Notes under the pieces: generated by a model
What the model was told of the DNA's origin: nothing
What the model saw: the letters and a program-made list of their open reading frames with translations, nothing else
Database searches by the model: none
In this document: one piece after another, positions 34,258 through 44,234 of the stretch
Numbering within the stretch: the stretch's first letter is position 1
How the letters are laid out: each line of letters opens with the position of its first letter
Translations under genes and position numbers: made by a program
Source: Clostridiaceae bacterium
GTDB taxonomy: Bacteria > Bacillota > Clostridia > Oscillospirales > Acutalibacteraceae
Assembly (NCBI GenBank): GCA_016287385.1
Contig: JAEEWM010000016.1
Location: 1 to 49,523, forward strand
Direction of reading: 5' to 3'
DNA length: 49,523 bases

Positions 34258-35567
34258 TGAATAAAATCACCGTTATCGGCGCCGGACTTTCCGGCTGTGA
34301 GGCGGCAAAAGCGGCGGCAAACCTCGGCGTAGAGGTTGACCTTATCGATATGAAGCCGCAAAAACGCACGCCTGCCCATAAAAGTGATTATCTCTGCGAG
34401 CTTGTATGCTCCAACTCCTTAAAAGCAAACAGGATTGATTCCGCCGCGGGACTCTTAAAAGAGGAAATGCGACGACTCGGCTCGGTTTGCCTCACGGTTG
34501 CGGATAAGTGTACGGTTGCCGCGGGCGGCGCGCTTGCGGTTGACCGCGACCTTTTTTCGTCCGGAGTTACCGCGCTTATAAAGGGCGACAGCCGAATAAA
34601 CGTTATATCCGAAACGGTTACGAAGATTCCCGAGACCGGCGTTACGGTTATCGCTACCGGTCCGCTTACGGATGATTTACTCGCCCGCGATATAGAGAGA
34701 GTCTGCGGTGAAAAGAATCTCAACTTTTATGACGCGGCGGCGCCCATAGTTGAGGCGGACGGTATTGATATGAACATTGCTTTTGCGGCGTCGAGGTATT
34801 CTGACGGCGAGGGTGATTACATAAACTGTCCGATGAATAAGGCGGAGTATGAGGCGTTTTATGGCGAGCTTATAAACGCCGAGACCGCGCCCTTACACGA
34901 TGTCGACAGCGGTCTTAAAGTATACGAGGGTTGTATGCCGGTAGAGGTGCTTGCAAAGCGCGGGACGGACAGTATACGTTTCGGTCCGCTTAAACCTGTC
35001 GGGCTTCGTGACCCGCGTACGGGTCATCGCCCCTGGGCGGCGGTTCAGCTGCGACGCGAGAACAGCGCGGGCACGCTTTATAATCTCGTCGGATTTCAGA
35101 CCAATCTTAAATTCGGTGAGCAAAAGAGGGTGTTTTCCATGATACCCGGGCTTCAGAACGCGGAGTTTGCGCGTTACGGCGTTATGCACCGTAATTCTTT
35201 TATCAATTCACCGGTGCTGCTTGCGCGGGATCTGTCACTTAAAAAGAACGGCAATGTCTTTTTTGCGGGTCAGCTGTCCGGTGTTGAAGGATATATGGAA
35301 TCCGCGGCAAGCGGCATTGTAGCCGGAATCAACGCGGCAAGAAAAGTGCAGGGCAAAAAAGCGCTCATTCTGCCCGAATATACTATGACGGGTGCGCTTT
35401 TGAATTACATAACCGATGAGAGCGTTAAAGATTTTCAGCCCATGGGTGCTAATTTCGGTATATTACCGCCGCTTGAAAGCCATATAAGGGACAAGCGCGA
35501 ACGGTACGCGGCGCTTTCAAGCCGGGCGCTTAAATATTTTGAAGGGGGAGAGAATATATGCGAATAG
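34257..35567 (+). CDS. trmFO: tRNA m5U54 methyltransferase TrmFO (folate-dependent)
   Basis: Makes 5-methyluridine at position 54 of tRNA using methylenetetrahydrofolate and FAD, the Gram-positive counterpart of TrmA. The 436-residue protein has the FAD-binding VIGAGLSGCEAA at its N-terminus, the ELVCSNSLK and AGGALAVDRD segments of the family, and the C-terminal FAGQLSGVEGYMESAASG. The start overlaps the topA stop as TAATG; the end overlaps plsX by 10 bp. Confidence 0.96.
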   Translation: MNKITVIGAGLSGCEAAKAAANLGVEVDLIDMKPQKRTPAHKSDYLCELVCSNSLKANRIDSAAGLLKEEMRRLGSVCLTVADKCTVAAGGALAVDRDLFSSGVTALIKGDSRINVISETVTKIPETGVTVIATGPLTDDLLARDIERVCGEKNLNFYDAAAPIVEADGIDMNIAFAASRYSDGEGDYINCPMNKAEYEAFYGELINAETAPLHDVDSGLKVYEGCMPVEVLAKRGTDSIRFGPLKPVGLRDPRTGHRPWAAVQLRRENSAGTLYNLVGFQTNLKFGEQKRVFSMIPGLQNAEFARYGVMHRNSFINSPVLLARDLSLKKNGNVFFAGQLSGVEGYMESAASGIVAGINAARKVQGKKALILPEYTMTGALLNYITDESVKDFQPMGANFGILPPLESHIRDKRERYAALSSRALKYFEGGENICE

Positions 35568-36544
35568 CGGTAGACGCTTTCGGCGGCGATAACGCGCCGG
35601 TCGAAATAATAAAAGGTGCGGCATTGGCGCACGCCGAGTGCGGCGTGGATATTACGCTTACCGGAGATAAAGAAATTATTGAAAAAGTAATCGCGGATAA
35701 CGCTCTCGACTTCGGTCAGGGACTTAAAATAGTTGACTGTAAGGACGTTATTACTATGCATGACGATCCTACCTCAATTCTCAAAGCGCACAGCGAATGC
35801 TCTATGGCGCACGCGTTTTACGAACTGCGGGACGGCAACGCCGACGCGTTCGTTTCCGCCGGTTCGACCGGAGCGATCGTCGTAGGCGGTACGCTTATAA
35901 TTAAGCGGATTAAAGGAGTTAAAAGACCTGCTCTCGCCTCTATGATACCCGCTCCCGGAGGCTCTTATATGCTGATGGATATGGGCGCAAACAGCGAATG
36001 CCGTCCCGAAATGTTAAGGCAGTTCGGCGTAATGGCGAGCGCGTATCTTTCACTTGTTGAATCGAGATTGGACCCGAAAATCGCACTTCTCAATATCGGT
36101 ACCGAAGATACGAAAGGCGACGAACTGCGTGTTGAGGCATATAAGCTTTTAAGTGAAGCCCCTGTTAACTTTATCGGCAACATTGAATCACGCGAAATGC
36201 CGAAGGGCGTATGCGACGCAGTCATTACCGACGGGTTTACCGGCAATATCGCGCTTAAACTTATTGAAGGCACCGCGGGCACACTCTTCAAAATGATAAA
36301 GAACGTGATGTATAAAAGTCTGCCTAACAAGCTTGCGGCGCTCGTGCTGAAAAAAGACCTCTATTCTCTTAAATCTATGATGGACAGCACAGAGGTCGGC
36401 GGCGCACTGCTTCTCGGCGTCAATAAACCGGTTATCAAGGCGCACGGCAGTTCAAACGCAAAAGCTATTAAAAACGCTGTAAGGCAGGCGAAAAGCTTTG
36501 CCGAAAACGACGTTATCGGCAAAATATCCGAGGGCTTAAGCTGA
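35558..36544 (+). CDS. plsX: Phosphate acyltransferase PlsX
   Basis: Converts acyl-ACP to acyl-phosphate, the first step of membrane phospholipid synthesis in Gram-positives. The 328-residue protein opens MRIAVDAFGGDNAP, the family hallmark, and contains SAGSTGAIVVGG and VITDGFTGNIALK. Overlaps trmFO and precedes rnc by 28 bp; acpP, often between them, is absent here. Confidence 0.96.
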   Translation: MRIAVDAFGGDNAPVEIIKGAALAHAECGVDITLTGDKEIIEKVIADNALDFGQGLKIVDCKDVITMHDDPTSILKAHSECSMAHAFYELRDGNADAFVSAGSTGAIVVGGTLIIKRIKGVKRPALASMIPAPGGSYMLMDMGANSECRPEMLRQFGVMASAYLSLVESRLDPKIALLNIGTEDTKGDELRVEAYKLLSEAPVNFIGNIESREMPKGVCDAVITDGFTGNIALKLIEGTAGTLFKMIKNVMYKSLPNKLAALVLKKDLYSLKSMMDSTEVGGALLLGVNKPVIKAHGSSNAKAIKNAVRQAKSFAENDVIGKISEGLS

Positions 36545-36572
36545 AACTGAAAATACGTTAAACGGAGTATAT

Positions 36573-37256
36573 ATGAAAACTTTTGAAGAACACCTTGAAT
36601 ACGCTTTTAGGGATAAAAAACTGCTTGAAAACGCGCTGACGCATTCGTCGTACGCAAACGAGGTGCGCGGCGGTGTTTCCTCAAACGAGCGCCTTGAATT
36701 TCTGGGCGACTCGGTTTTATCGCTTATCGTTTCAAGCTATATTTACGAAAACTTCAAAAAAATGCCGGAAGGCGAGCTTACGCGCCTTCGTTCGTCACTT
36801 GTATGTGAAAAAACGCTTTGCTCGTTTTCGAGAAAACTCAATATGGGCGAGTATCTTTTGCTCGGTAAAGGAGAGCGCAAAAACGGCGGCGCCGAGCGCG
36901 ATTCTATACTTGCCGACGCTTTTGAGGCGGTTCTTGCCGCGGTTTATCTTGACGGCGGTATGGAACCCGCGCGAAAGCTCGTTATGCGTTTTGTTCTTGC
37001 CGAGCTTGACGGCTACGACGTAAAGGCGGATTTCAAAGATTACAAAACATTGCTTCAGGAGATTATACAGCGTAATCCGGAAGAGAGCGTCACCTACGTT
37101 CTGACCGACCAGAAGGGTCCCGACCACGATAAACTTTTTACCGTGGAGGTGCGGCTTAATTCAAACACAATAGGCGTTGGTACCGGAAAAAGCAAAAAGG
37201 ACGCCGAGGAGATGGCTGCAAAGCAGGCGCTTTCTCTTATGGGTGAGCCCGTATGA
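36573..37256 (+). CDS. rnc: Ribonuclease III
   Basis: Double-strand-specific endoribonuclease that processes rRNA and some mRNAs. The 227-residue protein has the catalytic signature NERLEFLGDSVLS (about residues 36-48), the second acidic site LADAFEAVLAA, and a C-terminal dsRNA-binding domain ending SKKDAEEMAAKQAL. The stop overlaps the next start. Confidence 0.97.
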   Translation: MKTFEEHLEYAFRDKKLLENALTHSSYANEVRGGVSSNERLEFLGDSVLSLIVSSYIYENFKKMPEGELTRLRSSLVCEKTLCSFSRKLNMGEYLLLGKGERKNGGAERDSILADAFEAVLAAVYLDGGMEPARKLVMRFVLAELDGYDVKADFKDYKTLLQEIIQRNPEESVTYVLTDQKGPDHDKLFTVEVRLNSNTIGVGTGKSKKDAEEMAAKQALSLMGEPV

Positions 37257-38248
37257 GTTCCGCTCACGCCAACATATCCCTTTTCGTGCCGCACGTCGGT
37301 TGTCCTAATATGTGCAGTTTCTGCGACCAGCGGCATATTACGGGTGTTACGGTTCTGCCCGGCGAAAATGACGTTATAAACGCGGTAAATACCGCAAAGA
37401 AGTCGCCCGGCTACGACCCGGAAAATACCGAAATTGCCTTTTTCGGCGGCAGTTTTACGGCAATTAACAGAAATTATATGTTATCGCTTTTAAGCGCCGC
37501 GAACATTTTTGTAAAATCGGGCGACGTCAGGGGGATAAGGATTTCAACGCGACCTGACGCCATAGACCGCGATATACTCGATTTGCTTAAATCTTACGGT
37601 GTTACCTCGATAGAGCTCGGCGCGCAGAGTATGGATGACGGCGTACTGCTTAAAAACAATCGCGGTCATACCGCGCAAGACGTGATAATCGCCTCAAAAC
37701 TCATTAAAGCACACGGTTTTTCGCTCGGACTTCAAATGATGACCGGACTTTACGGCGATACCGATGAAAAGGCGGTTGATACGGCGAATAAGATAATCGC
37801 GCTGAAACCCGAAACGGTACGCATATATCCCACGATAGTGCTTAAAGGGACTACGCTTGCCGCGCTTTACGCGGACGGTCATTATAAACCGCAAACCGTT
37901 GAGGAAGCCGTGAAAATCTGCGCTGAACTGCTTGTCTTGTTTAAGTCCGCCGGTGTTAAGGTCATCCGATTAGGTCTTCATTCGATAGAAAAAGAAGCTT
38001 ACGTCAGCGGTCCGTGGCATCCGGCGTTCAGTGAGCTTTGTTATTCCAGGCTGTTTCTTGAAAATGCGCTCGGTTTACTGGATAAAAAAGGAAAATACAC
38101 TCTGTTTGTCGCGCCGACCGCGATTTCAAAAATGACGGGGCAAAACAGGGAAAATATAAAAAAGCTGGAGCAATTCGGTTATCTTTGCAGCGTTATGCCT
38201 GACAGTCGGCTGCAAGGTGATGAAATTTACGTTAAGGGGAGTGAATAG
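37253..38248 (+). CDS. Radical SAM protein, Elp3-like family
   Basis: A 331-residue radical SAM protein with cluster motif CPNMCSFC (about residues 17-24), FFGGSFTA as the SAM-binding glycine motif, and an Elp3-like barrel. There is no GNAT acetyltransferase domain, so it is shorter than true Elp3. Genes of this kind commonly sit between rnc and smc in Clostridia, but the product made is unknown. Starts within the rnc stop (4-bp overlap) and ends 2 bp before smc, so it is firmly in the operon. Confidence 0.88.
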   Translation: MSSAHANISLFVPHVGCPNMCSFCDQRHITGVTVLPGENDVINAVNTAKKSPGYDPENTEIAFFGGSFTAINRNYMLSLLSAANIFVKSGDVRGIRISTRPDAIDRDILDLLKSYGVTSIELGAQSMDDGVLLKNNRGHTAQDVIIASKLIKAHGFSLGLQMMTGLYGDTDEKAVDTANKIIALKPETVRIYPTIVLKGTTLAALYADGHYKPQTVEEAVKICAELLVLFKSAGVKVIRLGLHSIEKEAYVSGPWHPAFSELCYSRLFLENALGLLDKKGKYTLFVAPTAISKMTGQNRENIKKLEQFGYLCSVMPDSRLQGDEIYVKGSE

Positions 38249-38250
38249 TT

Positions 38251-41200
38251 TTGCTGCTTACCTCGATACAGATACAGGGATTCAAGTCTTTCGCCGATAA
38301 AACGGTGCTTAAATTCGGTAAAGGTATTACCGCGGTAGTCGGTCCGAACGGCAGCGGTAAGAGTAATATTGCCGACGCCGTACGCTGGGTGCTCGGCGAA
38401 CAGTCGACCAAGAACCTGCGCGGTCAGTCAATGGAGGACGTTATTTTTGACGGCACGGACGAGCGGCGTCCGCACGGCTTTTGCGAAGTAACGCTTAATA
38501 TCGATAACAGCGACCGTTCGCTTAATTTTGATAATGATACCATTGCCGTAACGCGCAGATATTACCGCTCCCATGAAAGCGAATATCTGCTCAATAACGT
38601 TACCGTGCGGCTTAAAGATATAAACGAGTTGTTTATGGATACCGGTCTCGGACGGGACGGATACTCAATGATAGGTCAGGGCAAAATCGATAATATCATC
38701 AGCTCAAAGTCTAACGAGCGCCGCGATATTTTCGAGGAGGCGTCCGGCATATCCAAATACCGCTACCGCAAAATTGACGCGGAGCGTAAGCTTACCGCCG
38801 CGGAAGAAAACCTGATACGGCTTAAAGATATTATGGGTGAGCTTGAATCGCGCGTAGGACCGCTCAAGGAGCAGAGTGAAAAGGCGGAAAAGTTTTTAGG
38901 ACTCGCTGAAGAGAAAAAGCAACTTGAAATAGGTTTGTGGCTTTACACACTTAACAACTCAAAGGACGCTTTGCGTGCGCAGGAAAGCAAAATTGCCGCG
39001 GCACAGTTAAAATATAAAGAAATTGAAGACGCACTCAGCGATTACGACGCGCAGAATGAGCAAAACACCGCCAGATTTACCGAGATTACGACCGATATTG
39101 AGTCTATTCGCGCAAATATCGTTCTTAAAAACGAAGAGGCGGTAAAAATCGAGGGTGCGATAGCCGTAACTCAAAATGAAATAGACCACTGCGGCGAAAA
39201 AATCGCGTCGCTTACCGCCGAACGTCAGCAACTCGGCCTTGATGATTCTTCGGCGCTCGCTCAGATGAATATTAAACGCGAGAGCGCGGAACAGTTGAAG
39301 GTTGAAAAAGAAAGTCTTGTAAAAAAACTTTCCGAACTTGAAAGCGAACTGTCGGAGCTTTTGCTTGACAGTGAAAAAATATCCCGTAAATTGGAGGAAC
39401 AGGCGCACGAGCTTAACCTGCTTACCGCCCGCGTTTCCGACGCGAGGGTCAATATGACTACCGCGAGCACTTCCATTGAAGAGATAAAGTCGCGCGCCGG
39501 CGTTGTGGACGAACTTATAGCCGCCGCAAACGAAAAAGCAAAAGGACTTGACGGCGATTTTGCCGAAACGGAAAAACTGCTCGAAAAATGTGAGGAAACG
39601 ATTACCTCTTCGACCAACTCGCTTAACGGTTACCGTATGCGCCTGCAAAGCAGGAAGGAAACCGAGGAAAAGCTCAAAGCCGAGCTTGATGAGGTGCGCA
39701 TAGATATTGAAACAAAACGCCGCCGTGTACAGATTCTTACCGAACTTGAAAACAGCATGGAAGGCTTTTCGAAATCCGTAAAATCGGTTATTTCGGAGTC
39801 AAAAAAAGGATTGCTTCGCGGCATACACGGTACGGTTTCATCACTTATTTCGGTTGATAAAAAATATAGTATTGCAATAGAAACGGCGCTCGGTAACGCG
39901 ATACAGAATATTGTCGTTGACAGCGACGCGGTAGCCAAAAGGGCGATTAACTATCTTAAAACAAACAACCTCGGCAGAGCGACGTTTTTACCGCTCGAGA
40001 CGGTAAAGTCCCGTGATTTGGGCGAAAACGGAGCCGACGGGCTGTTCGGTTTTGTAGGTATCGCAAGCGATCTTGTAAAAACGGATAAACAGTATTCTGA
40101 AATAATAAAGCATCTGCTTTCCGGCACATTTGTCTCGGAGGACATTGACAGCGCGGTGACTATTGCCAAAAAGTTCGGTCACCGTGTTAAGGTTGTCTCG
40201 CTTGACGGTCAGGTAATAAACCCCGGCGGTTCCATTACGGGCGGTTCGCTCGTAAAGCAGGCGGGATTGCTCAGCCGCGGCGCCGATATAAAGCGCATAA
40301 GCGGCGAAATAGATAGGCTCACCGAAAGAGAAAAGGACTTAAAAGCGCAGTATGAATCCGCCGTTTCGGCGACCGCACAGGTCGGCGCCGATATCGTCGC
40401 GGTAGAATCTGACCTTAAAACCGCCAACGAGGATAAAATCAGAACGCTTGCCGAATTAAAGCGTATTGACGATTTACGCGCTGAAAATAATTCGGCGCGG
40501 GATTCGCTTATTTTTGAACGCGATAACGCGGACAGGAAGATAATCGAACTGACCGTTTCACTCGAAAAGGCAATAGCCGAAATTGATGAGATTGAAGCGC
40601 AGCGTCAAAAATTGCAGTCTGAAATATCCGAAATGTCCGGCGGCAGAGATGATCTTTCAGGTAAGCGGGAGTCGCTTTCTGAAAACATTACGCAGACAAA
40701 ACTGCTGATAATTGAAAAAGAAAAGGATGTTTCCGCGCTTCTTGCAGCCGCGGCGGAGCTTGAAAACACGGTGTCAGGCAGAGCGTCTCGCACTAAAGAA
40801 ATTGACGAGGAAATATCCGCGCTCAACTATAAAATTGAGCGCTTCGTCGAGGAAATATCCGCTTCAAAGGACGGTATTGATAATCTTAAAATCGAAATTT
40901 CGGATATGAACTCCGAAATCGAAAAACTGATGGGTGAGCGCAACAATATTGAAAAAATGGGAGTTGAATTGCGTTCGGGCGAAAAAGAACGCATTTCGGA
41001 ACGCGAAAAAATCGTCGGTGAAATAGCACGGCTTTCGGAGCGTAAAGAGGTTATGGTAGCGGAATACGACGACGTAATCCGCCGCCTGTACGACGAATAC
41101 TCACTCACCCGCAGTGAGGCGGAGGAGACGGGTATTGAAATCGATAAGCCGAATGAGGCCAAGCGTCAGCTTGCCGACATTAAATCAAAGATAAGAGCTC

Positions 41201-41832
41201 TCGGCAACGTGAACGTATCGGCGGTCGAGGAATACAAGGAAGTCAAGGAGCGTTACGATTTCTTAAAAGCACAGATTGACGACGTCGAGTCCGCGCGCGC
41301 GAGTCTGCATAAGCTCATCAACCAGCTTACTTCGCAGATGCAGGAGCTTTTCGTTATCGGCTTTGATAAGATCAACGCCAACTTTAAAAAGACTTTCAGT
41401 GAGCTTTTCGGCGGCGGTACGGCTAATCTGCGCCTTACCGACCCGGAGAACATACTTGAAAGCGGTATTGATATCGAAGCGCGCCTGCCGGGCAAAAACG
41501 TTCCGAGTCTCGACGGCCTTTCCGGCGGTGAAAAAGCGCTTGTCGCGCTTTCGATATACTTCTCCATTATGCAGGTCAATTCGCCGCCGTTCTGCTTCCT
41601 TGACGAGGTTGATACAGCGCTTGACGATATCAATGTTGAACGCTTCGCCGACTATATGAAGCGCAGTGAATTCAATACACAGTTTATCTGCGTTACTCAC
41701 CGCAGAGGCACTATGGAGGCGGCGGATATGCTTTACGGCGTGACCATGCAGGAAAAGGGCGTTACAAAGCTTCTTGAACTGAACGTCGCTGAACTTGAAA
41801 AGAAATTATTACTTGAAAACCGGGGAGCGTAA
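38251..41832 (+). CDS. smc: Chromosome segregation protein SMC
   Basis: ATPase that with ScpA/ScpB compacts and segregates the chromosome. The 1193-residue protein has Walker A GPNGSGKSN (residues 32-40), two long coiled coils, a hinge around residues 515-640, and the C-terminal signature LSGGEKALVALS with Walker B CFLDEVDTALDD. The start codon is TTG at 38251, supported by AGGGGAGTG just upstream and by the canonical N-terminus right after it. Confidence 0.97.
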   Translation: MLLTSIQIQGFKSFADKTVLKFGKGITAVVGPNGSGKSNIADAVRWVLGEQSTKNLRGQSMEDVIFDGTDERRPHGFCEVTLNIDNSDRSLNFDNDTIAVTRRYYRSHESEYLLNNVTVRLKDINELFMDTGLGRDGYSMIGQGKIDNIISSKSNERRDIFEEASGISKYRYRKIDAERKLTAAEENLIRLKDIMGELESRVGPLKEQSEKAEKFLGLAEEKKQLEIGLWLYTLNNSKDALRAQESKIAAAQLKYKEIEDALSDYDAQNEQNTARFTEITTDIESIRANIVLKNEEAVKIEGAIAVTQNEIDHCGEKIASLTAERQQLGLDDSSALAQMNIKRESAEQLKVEKESLVKKLSELESELSELLLDSEKISRKLEEQAHELNLLTARVSDARVNMTTASTSIEEIKSRAGVVDELIAAANEKAKGLDGDFAETEKLLEKCEETITSSTNSLNGYRMRLQSRKETEEKLKAELDEVRIDIETKRRRVQILTELENSMEGFSKSVKSVISESKKGLLRGIHGTVSSLISVDKKYSIAIETALGNAIQNIVVDSDAVAKRAINYLKTNNLGRATFLPLETVKSRDLGENGADGLFGFVGIASDLVKTDKQYSEIIKHLLSGTFVSEDIDSAVTIAKKFGHRVKVVSLDGQVINPGGSITGGSLVKQAGLLSRGADIKRISGEIDRLTEREKDLKAQYESAVSATAQVGADIVAVESDLKTANEDKIRTLAELKRIDDLRAENNSARDSLIFERDNADRKIIELTVSLEKAIAEIDEIEAQRQKLQSEISEMSGGRDDLSGKRESLSENITQTKLLIIEKEKDVSALLAAAAELENTVSGRASRTKEIDEEISALNYKIERFVEEISASKDGIDNLKIEISDMNSEIEKLMGERNNIEKMGVELRSGEKERISEREKIVGEIARLSERKEVMVAEYDDVIRRLYDEYSLTRSEAEETGIEIDKPNEAKRQLADIKSKIRALGNVNVSAVEEYKEVKERYDFLKAQIDDVESARASLHKLINQLTSQMQELFVIGFDKINANFKKTFSELFGGGTANLRLTDPENILESGIDIEARLPGKNVPSLDGLSGGEKALVALSIYFSIMQVNSPPFCFLDEVDTALDDINVERFADYMKRSEFNTQFICVTHRRGTMEAADMLYGVTMQEKGVTKLLELNVAELEKKLLLENRGA

Positions 41833-41833
41833 A

Positions 41834-42751
41834 ATGGGCTTATTCAGCAAAATTAAAAACGGTCTTAATAAGACGCGTAATTCCATATCTTCAGGCATCA
41901 CTTCCATTGTCAACAGCTTTACGAGAATTGATGAAGACCTTATCGACGAGCTTGAAGAATTGCTTATAATGTCGGATATCGGCGTTAAAACGTCAACGGA
42001 TATTTGCGAGAGGTTACGCCGTAAGATAAAAGAAAACGGCGCCACCGATCCGGCAGAGATAAAACTGCTTATGCGCGATATCATTCTTGAAATGCTCGGC
42101 GAGGACACCGGTCTTAATCTTGAAACCAAACCGTCTGTTATACTTGTTATCGGCGTAAACGGCGTAGGCAAGACCACCTCGATAGGAAAAATTGCCTCAC
42201 TGCTTACGGCGGCGGGGAAGAAGGTGGTTTTGGGTGCGGCGGATACCTTCCGCGCGGCGGCGATAGAACAGTTACAGATATGGGGCGACCGCGCGGGCGC
42301 ACCGGTAATTAAGAGCACGCAGGGCGCCGATCCAGCCTCTGTTGTCTTTGATACCATTGCCTCTGCGAAAGCAAGAGGCGCGGACGTTATTATTTGTGAT
42401 ACCGCCGGCAGACTTCATAACAAAAAGGATCTTATGGAAGAACTCGCGAAAATTAACCGCGTCATTGAGCGCGAATTGCCCGACGCTTCAAAAGAGTCGC
42501 TTTTAGTGCTTGACGCGGCGACCGGTCAAAACGCCGTAAATCAGGCGAGAGAGTTCAAGAACGTAACCGATATTACCGGTATCGTTCTTACGAAACTTGA
42601 CGGTACGGCGAAAGGCGGTATCGTAATCGCCATTCATAACGAACTGCAAATACCGGTAAAATATATCGGCGTGGGAGAGGGAATCGACGACCTGCAACCG
42701 TTCAACGCAAAGGAATTTGCAGATGGAATTTTTGACGGCGGTGACGCGTGA
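41834..42751 (+). CDS. ftsY: Signal recognition particle receptor FtsY
   Basis: GTPase receptor that docks SRP-ribosome complexes at the membrane. The 305-residue protein lacks the long acidic N-terminus of E. coli FtsY, as usual in Gram-positives. It has the four-helix N domain, G1 GVNGVGKTTS near residue 110, DTAGRLHNK, and TKLDGTAKGG. The start is ATG 41834 behind GGGGAG. The TGA overlaps the next ATG (TGATG). Confidence 0.97.
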   Translation: MGLFSKIKNGLNKTRNSISSGITSIVNSFTRIDEDLIDELEELLIMSDIGVKTSTDICERLRRKIKENGATDPAEIKLLMRDIILEMLGEDTGLNLETKPSVILVIGVNGVGKTTSIGKIASLLTAAGKKVVLGAADTFRAAAIEQLQIWGDRAGAPVIKSTQGADPASVVFDTIASAKARGADVIICDTAGRLHNKKDLMEELAKINRVIERELPDASKESLLVLDAATGQNAVNQAREFKNVTDITGIVLTKLDGTAKGGIVIAIHNELQIPVKYIGVGEGIDDLQPFNAKEFADGIFDGGDA

Positions 42752-43338
42752 TGAAATTCTTTCTTGCCTCTAAAAACGCCGGAAAAATCAGAGAATTTGA
42801 ACGCATTTTTTCTGCGCTCGGAATTGATTTGATTTCCGAAAAAGACCTTGTTGACGAAATGCCGGAGCCGATTGAAGACGGCAGGACATTTGCCGAAAAC
42901 GCGCTGATCAAAGCGCGTGCCGGCGCCGCGTTCACGCATCTTCCCGCCGTTGCCGACGATTCGGGGCTTTGCGTCGACGCGCTCGGCGGCAAGCCGGGTA
43001 TATATTCCGCGAGATACGCCGGGTTTCACGGCGACGACGCCGCCAATAACGCAAAACTTCTGAAAGAACTTGAGGGTGTGCCCGCGGCGGAGCGCACCGC
43101 GCACTATGCCTGCGCTATCGCCTGCGTTTTTCCCGACGGGAGGGAGTTTACCGTGTCGGACAAATGCGAAGGTCTTATTGACTTTTGCGAGTCCGGCAGC
43201 GAGGGGTTCGGTTACGACCCGCTCTTTATAAGCCCTGTTGGCAAGTTTTCCGAAATAACCGCCCGCCAGAAGGACGCGGTAAGCCATCGCGGTAAGGCGA
43301 TCAGGCGGTTTAAAGAAGAAATCAAGAAATACTTATAA
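42751..43338 (+). CDS. rdgB: XTP/dITP diphosphatase (RdgB/HAM1)
   Basis: House-cleaning enzyme that hydrolyses deaminated purine nucleotides before they enter DNA or RNA. The 195-residue protein shows SKNAGKIREFERI at the N-terminus, DDSGLCVDALGG and GIYSARYAG, GFGYDPLF, and SHRGKA at the end, all family signatures. The ATG at 42751 overlaps the ftsY stop; a GTG one codon earlier is less likely. Confidence 0.96.
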   Translation: MKFFLASKNAGKIREFERIFSALGIDLISEKDLVDEMPEPIEDGRTFAENALIKARAGAAFTHLPAVADDSGLCVDALGGKPGIYSARYAGFHGDDAANNAKLLKELEGVPAAERTAHYACAIACVFPDGREFTVSDKCEGLIDFCESGSEGFGYDPLFISPVGKFSEITARQKDAVSHRGKAIRRFKEEIKKYL

Positions 43339-43348
43339 CGGTGATATT

Positions 43349-43642
43349 ATGTTGAATTCAAGACAGCGCGCTCAACTTCGCGGTATGGCGAACGGATACG
43401 ATACAATTTTGCACATCGGAAAAGGCGGTATTACCGATACCGTGATTAAGCAGGCACAAGAGGCGCTCACCTCTCGCGAGCTGATAAAGGCGTGCGTTCT
43501 CGAAACCAGCGGTATGACTTCAAGGCAGGCGGCGGATATGATAGCGGATAAAACGCATTCCGAGGTTGTTCAGGTCATCGGCTCAAAGTTTATTGTTTAC
43601 CGTGAAAATAAGGACGATAAAAAGATTTTTTTGGTGAAATAA
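43349..43642 (+). CDS. yhbY: RNA-binding protein YhbY (CRM domain)
   Basis: A 97-residue CRS1/YhbY-domain protein associated with pre-50S ribosomes. It contains RQRAQLRGMAN and the conserved HIGKGGIT (GxxG) RNA-binding loop. It sits 10 bp after rdgB and 1 bp before nadD, the Firmicutes order. Confidence 0.93.
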   Translation: MLNSRQRAQLRGMANGYDTILHIGKGGITDTVIKQAQEALTSRELIKACVLETSGMTSRQAADMIADKTHSEVVQVIGSKFIVYRENKDDKKIFLVK

Positions 43643-43643
43643 T

Positions 43644-44234
43644 ATGTCTCAAACAGCAGTATTCGGCGGAACCTTCAACCCGTTTCATATAGGTCATTAT
43701 GAGATACTTTCCGCGCTTTGCGGCAGCGAAAAGTTTGATAAAGTATTGCTTGTTCCCGACAGAATTCCGCCGCACAAAAAGCATGTACAAAGCGTTCCGG
43801 ACGCCGACCGAATAGAAATGTGCAGAATAGTGTGCGAAGATTTCGATAAGGCGCAGTTATGCCTTATAGAATTTGAACGCGAAGGTAAAAGCTATACTGT
43901 TGATACCGTCAAGGCGCTTAAACGCGCTTTTCCCGCGGATGATTTTTTCATCGCTTGCGGCGGCGATATGATAAAAACTCTTGATACGTGGTACCGCTTT
44001 GATGAGCTTAAAACGCTCGCTTCTTTCGTGGCTTTTAACCGCGGGAACGATGAGGGCTTTTTGGCAAACGTCGAGCGCTTGCGCGGTTTGGGTGCTCAAA
44101 TCACCGTGTTTGATAACGCCGTTACCGAAATATCCTCAACCGAACTTCGCGAGGGCGTCAAGCGTAAATATTTACCGGAAAAGGTATGGGAATATGTTAA
44201 TAGACGAGGAATTTATAAACAGCAAAATAATTGA
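43644..44234 (+). CDS. nadD: Nicotinate-nucleotide adenylyltransferase
   Basis: Joins nicotinate mononucleotide and ATP to deamido-NAD in NAD synthesis. The 196-residue protein has the nucleotidyltransferase GGTFNPFHIGHYE (residues 7-19) and the C-terminal ISSTELR motif that replaces the usual ISSTxIR. Its end overlaps yqeK by 41 bp. Confidence 0.95.
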   Translation: MSQTAVFGGTFNPFHIGHYEILSALCGSEKFDKVLLVPDRIPPHKKHVQSVPDADRIEMCRIVCEDFDKAQLCLIEFEREGKSYTVDTVKALKRAFPADDFFIACGGDMIKTLDTWYRFDELKTLASFVAFNRGNDEGFLANVERLRGLGAQITVFDNAVTEISSTELREGVKRKYLPEKVWEYVNRRGIYKQQNN

